From Apiospora phragmitis (Eukaryota; Ascomycota; Sordariomycetes; Amphisphaeriales; Apiosporaceae): a stretch of DNA of 64,000 nt. The DNA lies in the NCBI GenBank assembly GCA_038363925.1, contig JAQQWL010000011.1, positions 1,550,001 to 1,614,000 on the forward strand, given 5' to 3'. The notes beneath the pieces are model-generated. The model was not told where the DNA came from and searched no databases. It saw nothing but the letters and a program-made list of their open reading frames with translations. Positions 37,906-49,447 of the stretch are shown here, piece by piece. The position numbers were made by a program, and so were the translations under genes. Every line of letters starts with the position of its first letter. Position 1 is the stretch's first letter.

Positions 37906-39350
37906 ATGAAGCTGGTACGAGCTCTGCAGCGAGGCCGGAAGGTCGTCCCAAGCCTCCAATCCCAGCCAACACGCTCCATTCCCCTGTTATCGCGGCCCCT
38001 CTCTGCCGCCGCCCTCTCATCATCACCGGCTTCAGCAGTCGCACAACGACAACACCAATACTCCCCGCGCACCGCCCTCACATTCTCGTCAGCATCGTCC
38101 AAAGCCACTCGGCGACATGGCTCCTCCGCCGCCGCCGACGAGCTCCTCGAGAAGACGCCGCTGTACGACCTGCACCTGGCGCACGGCGCCAAGATGGTGC
38201 CGTTCGGCGGCTTCCACATGCCGGTGCAGTACTCGGGCAGTCGGTGTCGCAGTCGCACCACTTCACGCGCACGTACGCCTCGCTCTTCGACGTCGGCCAC
38301 ATGGTGCAGCACCGCTTCTCGGGCCCCAGCGCGGCCGCCTTCCTCGAGCGCGTCACGCCCGCCGCGCTGGGCCCGCTGCCCGTCGGCAGCAGCACGCTGA
38401 ACATGCTGCTCTGGCCCGGCACGGGCGGCATCGTCGACGATTGCATTATCACCAAGCTCGCCGACGATGCCTTCTACGTCGTCACCAACGCCGCCTGCCG
38501 CGAAAAGGACGACAAGTACCTCGCCCACCAGCTGGCCGACTGGAAGCTGAATGTCGACAGCGAGGCCCGGCTCGTGCACGAGGTGCTCGACGGCTGGGGC
38601 CTCGTCGCACTGCAGGGGCCCCTGTCCGAGGAGATCCTGAGTTCGATTCTGGTCGCGCCCGAGGAGTCCAAGCTGCGCGAGCTCTACTTCGGCCAGTGCC
38701 GCCCCGTCATGGTCCGCGTCCGCGGCGCCGAGCTGTCGCAGCCGATCCTGGTCTCGCGCGGCGGCTACACGGGCGAGGACGGGTTCGAGATCTCGATCCC
38801 GCCGGCCGACACGGTCTCCGTGACCGAGGCCCTGCTCGAGGCGGCGGGCCCCGAGAAGCTCCAGTTCGCCGGCCTGGGCGCCCGCGACAGCCTCCGCCTC
38901 GAGGCCGGCATGTGCCTCTACGGCCACGACCTTGACGACACCACGACGCCCGTCGAGGCCGCCCTAGGCTGGGCCGTCGGCAAGACGCGCCGGGACCCGG
39001 CCGCCAAGAACCCCTTCCACGGCGCCGAGGTGATCCTGCCGCAGCTGACGCCCAAGAGCAAAGGTGGCGCCGGCGTCTCGCGGCGTCGCGTCGGTCTCGT
39101 CGTCGAAGGTGCGCCCGCGCGCGAGGGCGCCGAGATTGTCGACTCAAGCGGCCAGAAGATCGGCGTCGTCACCAGCGGCTGCCCGAGCCCCACGCTCGGC
39201 AAGAACATCGCCATGGGCTACATCAGAGACGGTTCTCACAAGGCCGGCACCGAGCTCGAGGTCCTCGTGCGCGGCCGCAAGCGCAAGGCCGTCGTCACTA
39301 AGATGCCGTTCGTGCCGAGCAAGTACTGGAGGGGTACGGCGCCTGCTTAA
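37906..39350 (+). CDS. GCV1: Glycine cleavage system T protein (aminomethyltransferase), mitochondrial; one-base frame break
   Basis: Transfers the methylene group from the aminomethyl-lipoyl H protein to tetrahydrofolate, releasing ammonia. The presequence-like N-terminus (residues ~1-75) is rich in Arg, Ser and Ala. The enzyme begins at [20 protein letters not shown] and runs through [29 protein letters not shown] and [14 protein letters not shown] to the C-terminal barrel ([11 protein letters not shown]). It has no introns. At ~38236-38240 the frame changes between HMPVQYSG and [12 protein letters not shown]. One missing base (probably GGCC read as GGC) restores a 481-residue protein. This lies in a conserved region of a core enzyme and is too short for an intron, so it is probably sequence error. 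The start is the first Met before the presequence. The gene converges on the DUF3405 gene. Confidence 0.9.
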
Positions 39351-40372
39351 ATAATCTACCTATGTATCTATCGATCGATCCGTCGGAAGAAGAAATTGGA
39401 GGCGGAGGCGGAGGCGCAGGGGATTGTTATTCCCTTTTCACAGATGTGTATAAGAATTCAGGGCGAAAAATTGCTGCTGTTAAAATCAGCATTCTGGTTG
39501 GGGCAAATTTGGTTGGTTCGGGAGTTCAACCTTGAGGCGTTTCATTTTAAGTACATAACGTACATTTACACTTGCACATGGCATTGATCCTTCAACGGGC
39601 ATGATGTGTTTCTTAAAACGACTTGCTTCTTCCCCTTCATGTGTTTCTTGGTAGCGGGAAAATTGGAATGTATCCTGGAATTAGTCGTAAGGAGGTAGCT
39701 AAAAATGCAAAGTGTAAAACTCAAGTTTAGCAGGATGCCGATTCACTTGTTTTCCATGTTATCCATATGTCCATTCTATTGCCTATATCTACCTTACCAT
39801 CGTTTTCGGATACTAGAGCTCTAATTACTGATATTGTCAACCCACTACCCCTGAATAACATGACATGAGAGGTATACACCCATCGATAGCAGGTAATCGA
39901 GGCTACCCCCGAGGCAACCCGCCTCGCGGAGCATCATGGTAAATAAGATCACAGAGAGGAACAATTCAATTGCAGGTAAGATCCGGAGGGTATGCAAACC
40001 TCCTATTTGTTTGCTTTCGAACTAGCCTCATCAAACACTCCAGCCCAAAACGCCATCATCATCAGGTGTGCATACGCACGCCTTATTTGAACAATATGCT
40101 AAACACCGTCGTACCCGATGCCTTTCCTTCCCTTCTTCTTTTTCGAGAAATGAAGATAGGATACCACCGCTCTGTGTTATATACGGCCCTTTCTCCCCCA
40201 AACAGGAAAGCGGCAAGAGATCCGATCATCACATCATAATCTTCTTCATCAGAAAGCGGCCCAACAATCGCTTCGTTACTCCGCTCCGCTCACACAACCA
40301 AGCATTATATAACAAACACACCCGACAATATACACCGCAACTATTTTCACCCAGCCTTATGTCTCGACCATA
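39351..40372. other. Convergent 3' intergenic region
   Basis: About 1 kb between GCV1 and the DUF3405 gene, AT-rich. A short GGAGGC-type repeat lies at ~39398-39420. No gene seen. Confidence 0.5.
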
Positions 40373-42952
40373 TTAAGCGTTAGGGTCCGACTCAGGGAAT
40401 TCAGTCCCCTCGGCCACAACAGCCTCCACCGGCAGCTCGACATCCTTGATGGGATGGAGCAGCATGGGCGGCAGACACATCCGGCCCTCGCCGCCGCGCA
40501 TGTCGCCGACGGTGGCGCCATTCTTGCTCTTGTCCTCGGTGAGCTCAAACTCCTCGCCGCCATCGTTATTGACCTTGAGGCCGAGCCAGCGTCGGTACAG
40601 GTTGGGCGCGAATCCCGAGTCATAGAACCAAGTGATGCCGCGCAGGTTGTGCTCGCGCTGGCCGAAGACCGAGGTGCGCGCGCCGCCCGTCGCCGAGTTC
40701 TTGCCGTTGTTAAGTGTGCTGGCCAGCACCGCCGTGGGCCACTCGCGGTCCACGTACAGCGGATGCGGCACGAAGACGCCCTTGTAGCCGTGCTGCAGGG
40801 CCACGGTGCCCGGCCACATCTCGGGGAAGGCGAAGTGCTTCTTGAAGGCTGTCTCGCGGTGCATCGTCATGAGAAGACGCCGCGAGAGACGGGAAGCCGT
40901 GATGATCTGTGCACGTCGTGGGGGCTTCTCCTTGTAGCCAGTGATGTCGTCCGCCAGGAGCCAAGTGGTACCCTCGGGGTCAAACAGGGGATTGAAGGTG
41001 ATGTAGTCGGCTTCCTCCCCAACACCCCAGACGTACTTGTCTCTCTCCATCGAAGTTGGCGGCTGAGGATCTTTCTCGGGCTCAAACCAATCCTCGGGAT
41101 CGTTGGAACGCTCAGGCCCCCACACCAAGTTGTTTCGTTGAGCTGGCTGCTTTCCCTTCCCCTTCTTGTTGCCAAGCACGCCCTCCCACATGTTGTTGGG
41201 GTCAGCGATTCCCATCTCAGCCTGCACGCGTGCCATCTGCTTGAAGTCTTCCCAGGTTCCGTGGACTGAGGGGACGTAGTAACGACCATTCCTCTCCCAC
41301 AAACCCTTCCGGGGTTGCTCCTTTGACCAGTTCTCGACTTTGGTGAAGAAATCGTAGTAATGACCGGTATACCTGATGTCCATCTCCCATTGCCAATAGT
41401 AGTCGTACTCGGGGTGTTGGTCAGCGAAATATTGCAAAGCCATTGACAGACCGCGGTAGACTCCATGTACGGGTAAGTCGGGTCCGCGAGTGAAGAGATC
41501 GTGTATTCCTTGGTACAGAGACAGCATTTGCGTCTCGCTCCAAAGCGTAGCAATACCCTGGAACTCCTGGGGAATAGCGACCTTGATCCTCTGCTCATAA
41601 GTCCCCGCGTCTGCCCAGACAGGGTACTTCGCCTCGTTCTTCACCTGCACAAGTAGATGCACATCATAACGGCCGCCGGATGCCAAGGAGACTTCTGTGA
41701 TGAGGGAGCGCAAGTACATGATGTCTTCCTCGCGCCAGTTGTATTCGTCCCAGCAACGTACAACAACAGCCGTACGAGAGATTTTGTCGGCTGCGTTCTC
41801 CTTCGTTTTCGCGTCGCCGGCCGGCTTATCTGTAGGCTTCCCCTCAGCCGAAGTCAGCTCAGGGCTGGCATCTCGAGCAGCAAGCGTCGAATTGACTTTG
41901 GCGGCAACATCCGGGAGTTCGGTAACGCCCTCCATGATATGGAAGCCATGTGGCCGAGAAATCCTTTTAGGCACAGGGCTGTATCTGGGGGCATTGGCTT
42001 GGTAGCAGCGTTTCTGCGCGTCGGCCCAGTCCACATTTCGCCAGTCAACTTTGGGGGTTTTCTCCCAGGTGATATCCATGCCTTCCTTCTCGCCGTTTTC
42101 GCCCACGCCGAGACCGCCAGTTCGTTGCGAGTAGCCCATTCCGTACGGCGAATATCTTCCGTAACGTTCGTAGCAGATATCCTCGCTGAAGTTCAACAAG
42201 TCATAGGAGCCAAGTACTGCTTCCGGGAATCCATTTGGTCTCCCATCCATGTAGCGAATCGGAGGCACGCGCATCTTCTTCTCCTTATCCAGGAAACACT
42301 CGTTGATGTCCTCAGGCTTCATGTTGAAAATGCTCTTGGGGTGTTTCTCGAACACTTTGCTCGAAGGTCGGTCCCTCGAGGCCATCCCTTGTGCGTTGGG
42401 ATCCGAGGAGGTGAAGTTGACAAAAGCCAACTTGTCAATCGGCGGCTCGTCCTGGGGGCGGGGATACTCAGGCTCATTCTTTTGGAAGGATACCATGTTT
42501 CTCACGCCTCCATAGTATCTCGTCAGGAAGGGGTATTTTTCCCATACCGGCGGCGGCGGCGGTCGTTTCGAGATCAGGCCGCTCGTTAGTCTTCTGTTGT
42601 CGTTCTGGCTTGCGCGGATGAGGCTGAACATGAAAAGGAGTATGGTCGACACCAAGCCGAAGCACATGTACCGCACCACTTTGTTCGGTAACCGATAGCC
42701 CATTGTCCTTCCTGGCCGCCGCGGCAGAGAGAAGGTTCGTTTCGCCATGGGCGTCTGAGAGGAAGGTAGGGAGGTCGAAGTGACCCTCGAGTTGCCGGTG
42801 CTGGGAGATGAGGTGACTGAGTAGCCCGATTCGTAGTCGGAGTCATCTGTGTAGTCGTTGGAATCGCGCTCTTTCGTGTTCGGGTTCTCGTAGACCGGGA
42901 GTTTTGATTTTACGTCGCGCGAGCGCAACGGGTTCAGGGAGAGACCTCCCAT
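40373..42952 (-). CDS. DUF3405 family type II membrane protein
   Basis: A single exon of ~859 residues from ATG 42952. An N-terminal cytosolic, Ser/Thr/Asp-rich segment of ~90 residues (SLNPLRSRDVKSKLPVYENP) precedes one membrane span (VRYMCFGLVSTILLFMFSLI). A large lumenal region follows with the DUF3405 signatures: AVVVRCWDEYNWREEDIMYL, SGGRYDVHLLVQV, YDYYWQWEMDIRYTGHYYDF and WPGTVALQHGYKGVFVPHP. The family is widespread in filamentous ascomycetes, and its topology and conserved acidic motifs suggest a Golgi glycosyltransferase-like role, which is not proven. In-frame coding-like sequence extends upstream of the chosen ATG to a TTG at 43000 (HHTRSQSSLFQPPP) before a stop, so a short upstream coding exon may be missing from this model. 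Confidence 0.88.
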   Translation of the reverse strand: MGGLSLNPLRSRDVKSKLPVYENPNTKERDSNDYTDDSDYESGYSVTSSPSTGNSRVTSTSLPSSQTPMAKRTFSLPRRPGRTMGYRLPNKVVRYMCFGLVSTILLFMFSLIRASQNDNRRLTSGLISKRPPPPPVWEKYPFLTRYYGGVRNMVSFQKNEPEYPRPQDEPPIDKLAFVNFTSSDPNAQGMASRDRPSSKVFEKHPKSIFNMKPEDINECFLDKEKKMRVPPIRYMDGRPNGFPEAVLGSYDLLNFSEDICYERYGRYSPYGMGYSQRTGGLGVGENGEKEGMDITWEKTPKVDWRNVDWADAQKRCYQANAPRYSPVPKRISRPHGFHIMEGVTELPDVAAKVNSTLAARDASPELTSAEGKPTDKPAGDAKTKENAADKISRTAVVVRCWDEYNWREEDIMYLRSLITEVSLASGGRYDVHLLVQVKNEAKYPVWADAGTYEQRIKVAIPQEFQGIATLWSETQMLSLYQGIHDLFTRGPDLPVHGVYRGLSMALQYFADQHPEYDYYWQWEMDIRYTGHYYDFFTKVENWSKEQPRKGLWERNGRYYVPSVHGTWEDFKQMARVQAEMGIADPNNMWEGVLGNKKGKGKQPAQRNNLVWGPERSNDPEDWFEPEKDPQPPTSMERDKYVWGVGEEADYITFNPLFDPEGTTWLLADDITGYKEKPPRRAQIITASRLSRRLLMTMHRETAFKKHFAFPEMWPGTVALQHGYKGVFVPHPLYVDREWPTAVLASTLNNGKNSATGGARTSVFGQREHNLRGITWFYDSGFAPNLYRRWLGLKVNNDGGEEFELTEDKSKNGATVGDMRGGEGRMCLPPMLLHPIKDVELPVEAVVAEGTEFPESDPNA

Positions 42953-44901
42953 GGGGGGTGGCTGGAACAGGGAGGACTGGGAGCGGGTGTGATGATCCAA
43001 TTACACTTTATGATCAATCCTATGTGTATGCATGCTACATTAGTCCCCCGCGTCCTACACGTCACGGTGAATGCCACAATTGCTGGGACTGTGAAGTGTT
43101 GAGCCGCATACCTTGTATTAGAAAGCCTTCTGCTTCATAGAATTATTAGCTGTAGTCGCGACGATCATGCCAGTCGGGTCAACAATAGCGACAACAAACA
43201 ACAAGGCCGTGGGAAGTATATCGAGATTGGAGCGCAGATTGGAGCGCAGATTGAGACGGGATGGCAGGGCAGGAAGGCTACTGCAAACTCGTCCGATAGT
43301 TGGGACCAATCTTATTAGACAAATGGCCCAGTTTGTCGATGTCTCGAGTCGTCGAGTTGCAGTCCACAAATAAAAGAGGTTCCGTCCTACAGGGCGGCAC
43401 GTCACTTGTTGACGACTGCTGTTTCACAATGGCGGTTGAACGAGTGGTTAGGTTGGTTGATGCGACGCGAACCGGTCGTTACTGTTCCTCGGTCTCGAGT
43501 CACGAGTTAATGCTGCTTTCCGTTTAACCAGTTTCAGACCGATCGCAAAGGAAGAGAGGCACTGAAAGTGAGGGTAAGGAAGAAAAAGAAGAACAAGGAC
43601 AAGTTCCGTACAGACGGGATCCTCTCTCGCACCAGGCCAGGGCCACGCACTTACAACATGACATAACCAACCAACAGCCATTTTCCAATTGACAAGAGCG
43701 TAGGGTCCCCATTGGGAAAGCATGGATACATCGCCTGGCCAATGGGCATCCCTGTGCATCTTTGGTTTATCTGGGCAGCGATGCGGTCCAGCCTGTCACG
43801 GTCCAGATAGCTTTCTTGGCGCCCACTAGGTTGTCGTCACCCCTTTGGCGCAGTTGTCAGGAGCAACCCTTACAGTGTACACCGGTGGCTTCTCGGTCTC
43901 GGCCAGCTGCTGCCGTAACCGTCTGCCGACCAGCCGATACATGTAGTATATCACCAAAAAGGGCTGGTGGTACAGACGGGAGAGGAAGCCGAACCCTCGA
44001 GTCTCCTTACATTGTCAACAATACGCATGCATTGGACTATTTGGACGTTTGAGAAGCTGGTATGTGTCAAGTACAGTGGGTGCAGCAACTGGAGATTTGC
44101 ATCAATGCAAAAGTAGCTTACGACTCGCACTACTCGGCTAGCTCAGGTTTGGCCTTGTTTCGAGGTAGCAATTCGAATAATTGTATGGGATTAGCTAACC
44201 CACTGGGCACTATAATGATCTTCTCTCCTGACGATCATCTTCTTCGCTAATAATAGTTGTGAAGAGACCACGAGAGGGCCAAGGGCGTCCAGGACGTGGG
44301 AACTAATTGTCCAAATACTCTAATCTATTCCTAGATACCACCTGGCTGGCAGCTTAATCCGACCTCAGGCCCAGAACATTCCAATCTACTAGCATGAGCC
44401 ACGGCTTCCATGACATGTACCTAGTTTGGAGATCAATGTTAGCTATTCATAAGATGTATATATCGGCTTTATTTGATGCTCTTCAGAACTATTCACGCCG
44501 CGACGTTTCGCAATATCAGCTGAGTCGAGCACCCCCTTGGGCATTGGCCTCTACCGACTCAAGACGTAGCTAGCGTAGGGTATATATGCGACATGTACTG
44601 AGTCTCACCAGTTCCTCAAGCCCTAAGTGCAGGAGAGCTCAAGCCCCAACTCATGTAGGAATGGTTGAGATAGCAGTGCTTTGAGTATCTATCTGAAAGT
44701 CCCGAATTGGCTTACCTCAAGTGCGTATAGTCAAGAAGTAAGCAAGCATTTCATACTAGCCGGCGCATAGGCGATCAGCCTCAACCGCGCAGTAGTTGTC
44801 GCTTCTAAAGAGGCAAGGTATATAGAGTACAAAAATGCGTGATCTGATTTGTAGATTGCATCCAATTAATACAAGGGGTTTTGCCCTCTCCCTCTCGTTG
44901 C
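42953..44901. other. Intergenic region, no gene seen
   Basis: About 1.9 kb. Contains the DUF3405 promoter and a 12-bp tandem repeat (GATTGGAGCGCA twice, ~43225-43248, with a third partial copy). No recognisable coding sequence. Confidence 0.5.
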
Positions 44902-46029
44902 TCACGCATCGGCCGCTTCCTCGTCTTGCCCCTTCCCGGACCTGCGGTACCTCTCCCGGCCCGAGGCAATGGTCGCTCTCACGGTCCGGCCGCCAAAGGC
45001 CCGGCCATCCATCATCTCGACGCACGCCTCCGCCGCTTCGGGCGTCTTGAACTTGACGCTGACGACGCCGTCCTCCTCGAGGTCGTACAGTACCACGTTC
45101 GTCACCTGGCCCAGCCTCGAGCACTCTTCGCGGATGTCCTCCTTGATGTCCAGGAGCGCAGCCGGGTCCTCTTCGAGCTCCTGGAGCGTGAACATGTGCC
45201 GTAGTATCACAAGCCGCTCCTTGCGCGCGTTGGTCTCGAGCTGGCCGCCGTAGGGGTCGTCGTCGTCCCAGTTGGCCAGTTTCGCGTCCAGCTTCTGCGT
45301 CCTCTTGATGATCTTTTGCTTGTCCTGCTCGCGTGCCTTGTCCCTCGGCTTGGTCAAGACCACTTTGTCGCCTTCGTCCGCTGCCGCCTTTGCGCCCCTC
45401 TCTGCCTCCGTCTCTTGCTGCGTCTTCTTGTAACTGGAATCGGCCGCTTGGACGCGCATCTTCCCACTCGGAAGCCCCGACGCGGAATACCGGAAGTCCG
45501 TGTCGTCCAGCAGCATAATGGCCATCTCTACGCTCTGGGGCTTGAAAAAGACGACCAGCGCGTCACCCTTGAAGTTGCCGCTGTCATCGGTATAGAGCTT
45601 GATGCGTGGGCGCCCGCTGTCGATCTCCTCGGCAATCACGCCGCATTTCCGCGAAAAGGCATCGTGCACCTCGTCTACTGTCACATCTAGGGGTAGGCCG
45701 GTGACGTAAACAGCGGTATTCTGCCTGGGCTTTTTCGGGGGTCGGTCGTTCTTCCCGCCGCCGTTCTTCCGTTTCCGGCTCGGCTGCGCTGTGGTCTCGT
45801 CGTCGGCGGGGTCGGCATTCGCGCCGTAGGCTTGTTGTTGCTGCGCGATGAGGTCTTCGTCGAAGATGGGGATCCAGCGCTTCAGCTGCGAGTCGAACTC
45901 AAACTCGGTTCCGTCATCCTGGACCGCGATGAACTTATTGTCAGTCCTCGAGAAGGAGATGCGTTCGTCACTGTCAAACTCTTGTGGGTCGATCGGGAAC
46001 GACAAGCCTGGGGGTGCCTCTGTCGCCAT
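44902..46029 (-). CDS. CUS2: Tat-SF1/Cus2-like splicing factor with two RRMs
   Basis: Nuclear U2 snRNP-associated protein that acts in prespliceosome formation. A single exon of 375 residues. The N-terminal segment has a DGTEFEFDSQLKRWIPIFDED motif and Gln repeats. A basic KKPRQ stretch leads into RRM1 at ~104-190 (TAVYVTGLPLDVTVDEV as RNP2-like strand, GNFKGDALVVFF as RNP1-like). A charged helical linker (KPRDKAREQDKQKIIKRTQK) precedes RRM2 at ~270-350 (LVILRHMFTLQEL; EEDGVVSVKFKTPEAAEACV; MDGRAFGGRTVRATI). The linker motif LDAKLANWDDDDP is typical of the family. The frame is intact. Confidence 0.9.
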   Translation of the reverse strand: MATEAPPGLSFPIDPQEFDSDERISFSRTDNKFIAVQDDGTEFEFDSQLKRWIPIFDEDLIAQQQQAYGANADPADDETTAQPSRKRKNGGGKNDRPPKKPRQNTAVYVTGLPLDVTVDEVHDAFSRKCGVIAEEIDSGRPRIKLYTDDSGNFKGDALVVFFKPQSVEMAIMLLDDTDFRYSASGLPSGKMRVQAADSSYKKTQQETEAERGAKAAADEGDKVVLTKPRDKAREQDKQKIIKRTQKLDAKLANWDDDDPYGGQLETNARKERLVILRHMFTLQELEEDPAALLDIKEDIREECSRLGQVTNVVLYDLEEDGVVSVKFKTPEAAEACVEMMDGRAFGGRTVRATIASGRERYRRSGKGQDEEAADA

Positions 46030-46452
46030 GGTTTTCCCTTTAGTGAAATCTCCCCAATGCTAGAAAAGAGGTTTACTTGCAGGTACAATAGTAGGTTAGT
46101 GAAAAGTAAACTTGAGCTCATCAGTCGGATGGAAGATAGAGCGGAATTGATTCCAAGGTCTTGGCAAGTAAGTACTTCCTAACCTGCCCATGATCTTGGC
46201 CCCCACCATGCAGGCCCCGCCTGAACTGCATTAGGTACCTCCTAATGATTACCTATGCCCCACCATCCCGCTCGGTGTAAGTCAACTTACGACATTATGA
46301 TACAAAAGTGTCCCGTCACCTCGAGAAATGCCATAAGCGTGTCACCATGACTGAGTAACGCAATAACTATATTTTATCCAAAACTCCATGGGGTATAGGA
46401 CAGAATACATGGACGAGACAATCGCTCAGTCTGCCGGACTTCCTGAACCTGC
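46030..46452. other. Intergenic region, no gene seen
   Basis: About 420 bases between CUS2's start and the stop of the next minus-strand gene. It holds the CUS2 promoter and no recognisable coding sequence. Confidence 0.5.
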
Positions 46453-47346
46453 TTAGGAGTCTTCCAAGGTATCAATCTCATACTCTTTCGCCATCACCCA
46501 CCATTCCGCCGCCTCTATTATCCTGCAAACTATTTTCAGCTCGTCCATGTTTCTTGGTGCATACACCAGCATGAACTGTCTTGGCACGGGCATTCGGAGC
46601 CACGTCTTGCATGCCAGTGGGTGGCGTTGGCCCCAGCCCTTCTTGAGCACTTCCTTCACGTCGTTCGGGTGAAGATTCATATGCATAGCATAGTCTGTGT
46701 TGTGAACATGGCATATCTCGCCTTGGCAGGTGTTGTTGAAGGGGTAGCGTGAAAATAGACCCATGCCGTGCTTTTCGAAGCAAGATGTGCCGATCCCAAT
46801 GACTGCGTTGTTCTTGCGGCTGTGCTGCTCCAGGATCTTCCGAAGCTTCAAGTAACATTCCTTCGAGCCCGGTTGGTCCACCTGCCGTTGAGGCGCGATG
46901 CCGACGACATTAGGCCGCGGGCCACACCGGTAAGGGAGGGGAGTTTTCCCGAGGATACCTGCGGCCGGCTCTAATGTTGGGTCTTCCTGGAGCGGCTCGA
47001 GAGGGTCCCGTAACGCCCAAAGCTTGAACCAGTTGATGCGGAGGTAGCCTTGAAAAGTGGCTGGTGTTCCTCCAGGTCCCAGCTTCAGGTAGTTATAATA
47101 ATCATTCCGGATGTAGAGGGCAACGGGCATTAGGCCAATGAGTGTGACAATAACAGAAGGCTGCAAGAGATGCAAACTAAGAATCAGGCCGATGGCCAAA
47201 GTGAAAATGGCTGGTCCGTCCAGCGTAACAGACAGAGGATCTTGTCTGAGAGACACGCTGATGGTGAGCCCATCCTCGCTGCCCTTAGTCACCTCGACCA
47301 TTGAGCTCGAAGGGGCGTGGCCCGTATGTGTGTATGAGAGAGACAT
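46453..47346 (-). CDS. Luciferase-like domain membrane protein of fungi
   Basis: A single exon of 297 residues. Two adjacent hydrophobic spans near residues 45-82 (AIFTLAIGLILSLHLL and VIVTLIGLMPVALYI) anchor it in a membrane. The C-terminal ~170 residues match the fungal 'luciferase' domain: RPNVVGIAPQRQVDQPGS, VIGIGTSCFEKHGMGLFSRY, CQGEICHVHNTDYAMHMNLH, KEVLKKGWGQRHPLA and VYAPRNMDELKIVCRIIEAA. Despite the name, light emission is not established for such proteins, and the biochemical role is unknown. Conserved His and Cys residues (CHVH, WGQRHPLAC) may form an active or metal site. The frame is intact. Confidence 0.85.
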   Translation of the reverse strand: MSLSYTHTGHAPSSSMVEVTKGSEDGLTISVSLRQDPLSVTLDGPAIFTLAIGLILSLHLLQPSVIVTLIGLMPVALYIRNDYYNYLKLGPGGTPATFQGYLRINWFKLWALRDPLEPLQEDPTLEPAAGILGKTPLPYRCGPRPNVVGIAPQRQVDQPGSKECYLKLRKILEQHSRKNNAVIGIGTSCFEKHGMGLFSRYPFNNTCQGEICHVHNTDYAMHMNLHPNDVKEVLKKGWGQRHPLACKTWLRMPVPRQFMLVYAPRNMDELKIVCRIIEAAEWWVMAKEYEIDTLEDS

Positions 47347-49447
47347 GGCAGATCAAAGTCGAGCAATGGAGAGTGTGTATATGTGTGTATGCGTGTCTGT
47401 GTACGCCAGGAATGATTTCCTGTCCCGAGGTAGGGCAGGTTGGTCTGCACTAGAGGTGGTGGGAAGGTCTTGTCTGGGTGCTAGAGGGGGTTCTTGTGGG
47501 TTGTAGAGGGTCCTTTAGATAAGGAGGCAACTGACTGAATTTATCAAACCTTGAGCCTAAAGCCTTGTGTAATCTTAGGCGTGTGTTGCAAAAGAGTGTG
47601 TAGAAAGGACAGAATCATAATAGCAGTCGAGAGGGGAGGGGTATCGTGGTCTTCTTATTCTCTTAGGGATTTCTGGATCCACGGAGTCAAAAGCAGGTGA
47701 ACCCAATCCAATAGGTCGTGGACCCTGCGGTGGGTAGTAGGGACAGGTAACGTAGGTAGGTATGCAAACCCGAACGGGATTGAAAGGGTTGACGTCGGCT
47801 GCATCAATTGATTCATTGGAAGCCAACTGACTGACTACCACCACTAGCCGACCCTTTGTGGGAAGAGGATTCTTCGAAACACGGCTCCGGACTGCAAAGG
47901 CGAGACTTCCTACTGGATGCTTGCTGCCGGAATCGGCTCTCCACCCTAGGGCAGCTACTACATGTGCCTACCGCTCTGCTGGACGAAGCTTGACGACGTG
48001 GAGAGGTGTGAGCCGCAAAGCAGATCTGCAGGTTTCCACGAATGGACACAATAGTCGCTTCGGGCATAGTTGTCCGGCCCATCTCGTATGTGACACTGCA
48101 GCCATTTGGAACCCCAGGCCAGGTGATCCGCGGGAGGACCCAGGATACTTTTCGTTTCTCTTGGGTGGTGCTTAGCCCGTCGCCCTTGAAGGAGTCGGAT
48201 TGGACTTTCGTACGCGGTGGGTATTATGACAGCATGGCACAAGGCATATCTCGATCGTTAGTAGCCACTCCCTCCAGCGTCTGCTAGGAGCTAGGTAGAT
48301 ACCAGCGCTGACAAAAGTATACCGCAAGACGTAATAGGTGGGGTTTCCAGTTCAAGTCAGGAGAAGAACGGCTGTGGCAGCTGCAGCCTGCAGTGCAACT
48401 GGACTGCACTGCATACCTGACGTAGCATTGGGTATAGGAATGAGTGTTACCACCAAAAGTGATGAAATAGTGCGACCAATAGCCAAGGATGATTTGGTCA
48501 CCGATACCTGACCTCACCTGACCGGGCAAAGGTCAGCTAATAATTGTGCTTTGCTCTCTCCATACACGAGACGAGACAAGACCATGCGGGCACACCGGGG
48601 AAGTCTTGGCGGAAAGACGCGGGTTCCTTCATGGGGAATAGCCTGGTTTATAGTCCGGCATATGGCAATGCCCCGCATTCCGGTTTGGCGGGGCATGTTG
48701 TGGTTCGACTTGGTTCGACTTCAATAATAAGGTGTAGGATACACAGAGGCTAGACCTACTGGAATCTGGAGACAGCAGACTTGATACAGTACGGATCTAG
48801 TGACAGACACGTCCCACGTATGCAACCATGCCTAAAATCAAACTGACGATGGACATGGAAGTTCCCTTGGTTTCGTGTAAAGATAGACTGTTTCCGCACC
48901 TTGAGTTGTTCGAGTAAGTCTTGAACTTTCAGCTTCGGGCATTGGATAATGGTGAATAGTCTAGAGTCTAGACCCGCAAGCGCATATCACTTACATACTA
49001 CTAAACAAGATCCTCATTTGACTCATTGGCTTAGGTATCTTCTTTGCAGAGTATTATGGTTAATTGGGCGCACCACATCCCGTCTCCAAGGAAGATCTTA
49101 TGTCCCTACCCAGGAGTCCCGGGAACTTTCCTTAAACCTGGCGAATTGGTGCAGTAAAGCAGCCAAATTCAAAGATTCTCTATTTGGCCTCGAGGTAGGT
49201 AACGTAATTGCCCAAGGGACGGCTCATGGCATGAAAATTGCCAACAACCCAGGGGTTATCGTTCCACGTAGTTTACGCTTCACTGCCTTTTCGGCTTGAA
49301 ACATGTTATGACCTGACATGCAATCTCATTTAGGGTGTCATATAATCATCGCTTGTTGTTGTAATTTATCAAGCCCCAGTGAGGATTTAGGTCCGACAGG
49401 GGCTGTTTGTTGTATGGTACATGGGAGAATACCAAGTTGAAGCAAAT
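47347..49447. other. Intergenic region with a hairpin
   Basis: About 2.1 kb without a recognisable gene. It includes the promoter of the luciferase-domain gene and a perfect short inverted repeat at 48668-48696. Confidence 0.5.
48668..48696. repeat. Inverted repeat, 9-bp perfect stem, 11-base loop
   Basis: ATGCCCCGC at 48668-48676 pairs with GCGGGGCAT at 48688-48696. It is followed at 48701-48720 by two copies of TGGTTCGACT. No tRNA structure could be built around it. Confidence 0.6.

Noticed and set aside
37893..38927. Minus-strand 344-codon open frame opposite the T-protein gene
   Set aside because: Antisense of a conserved GC-rich exon. The plus strand encodes a recognisable enzyme.
48698..48720. 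GGTTCGACT words resembling a tRNA T-loop
   Set aside because: They are a tandem decamer duplication, and no cloverleaf forms.
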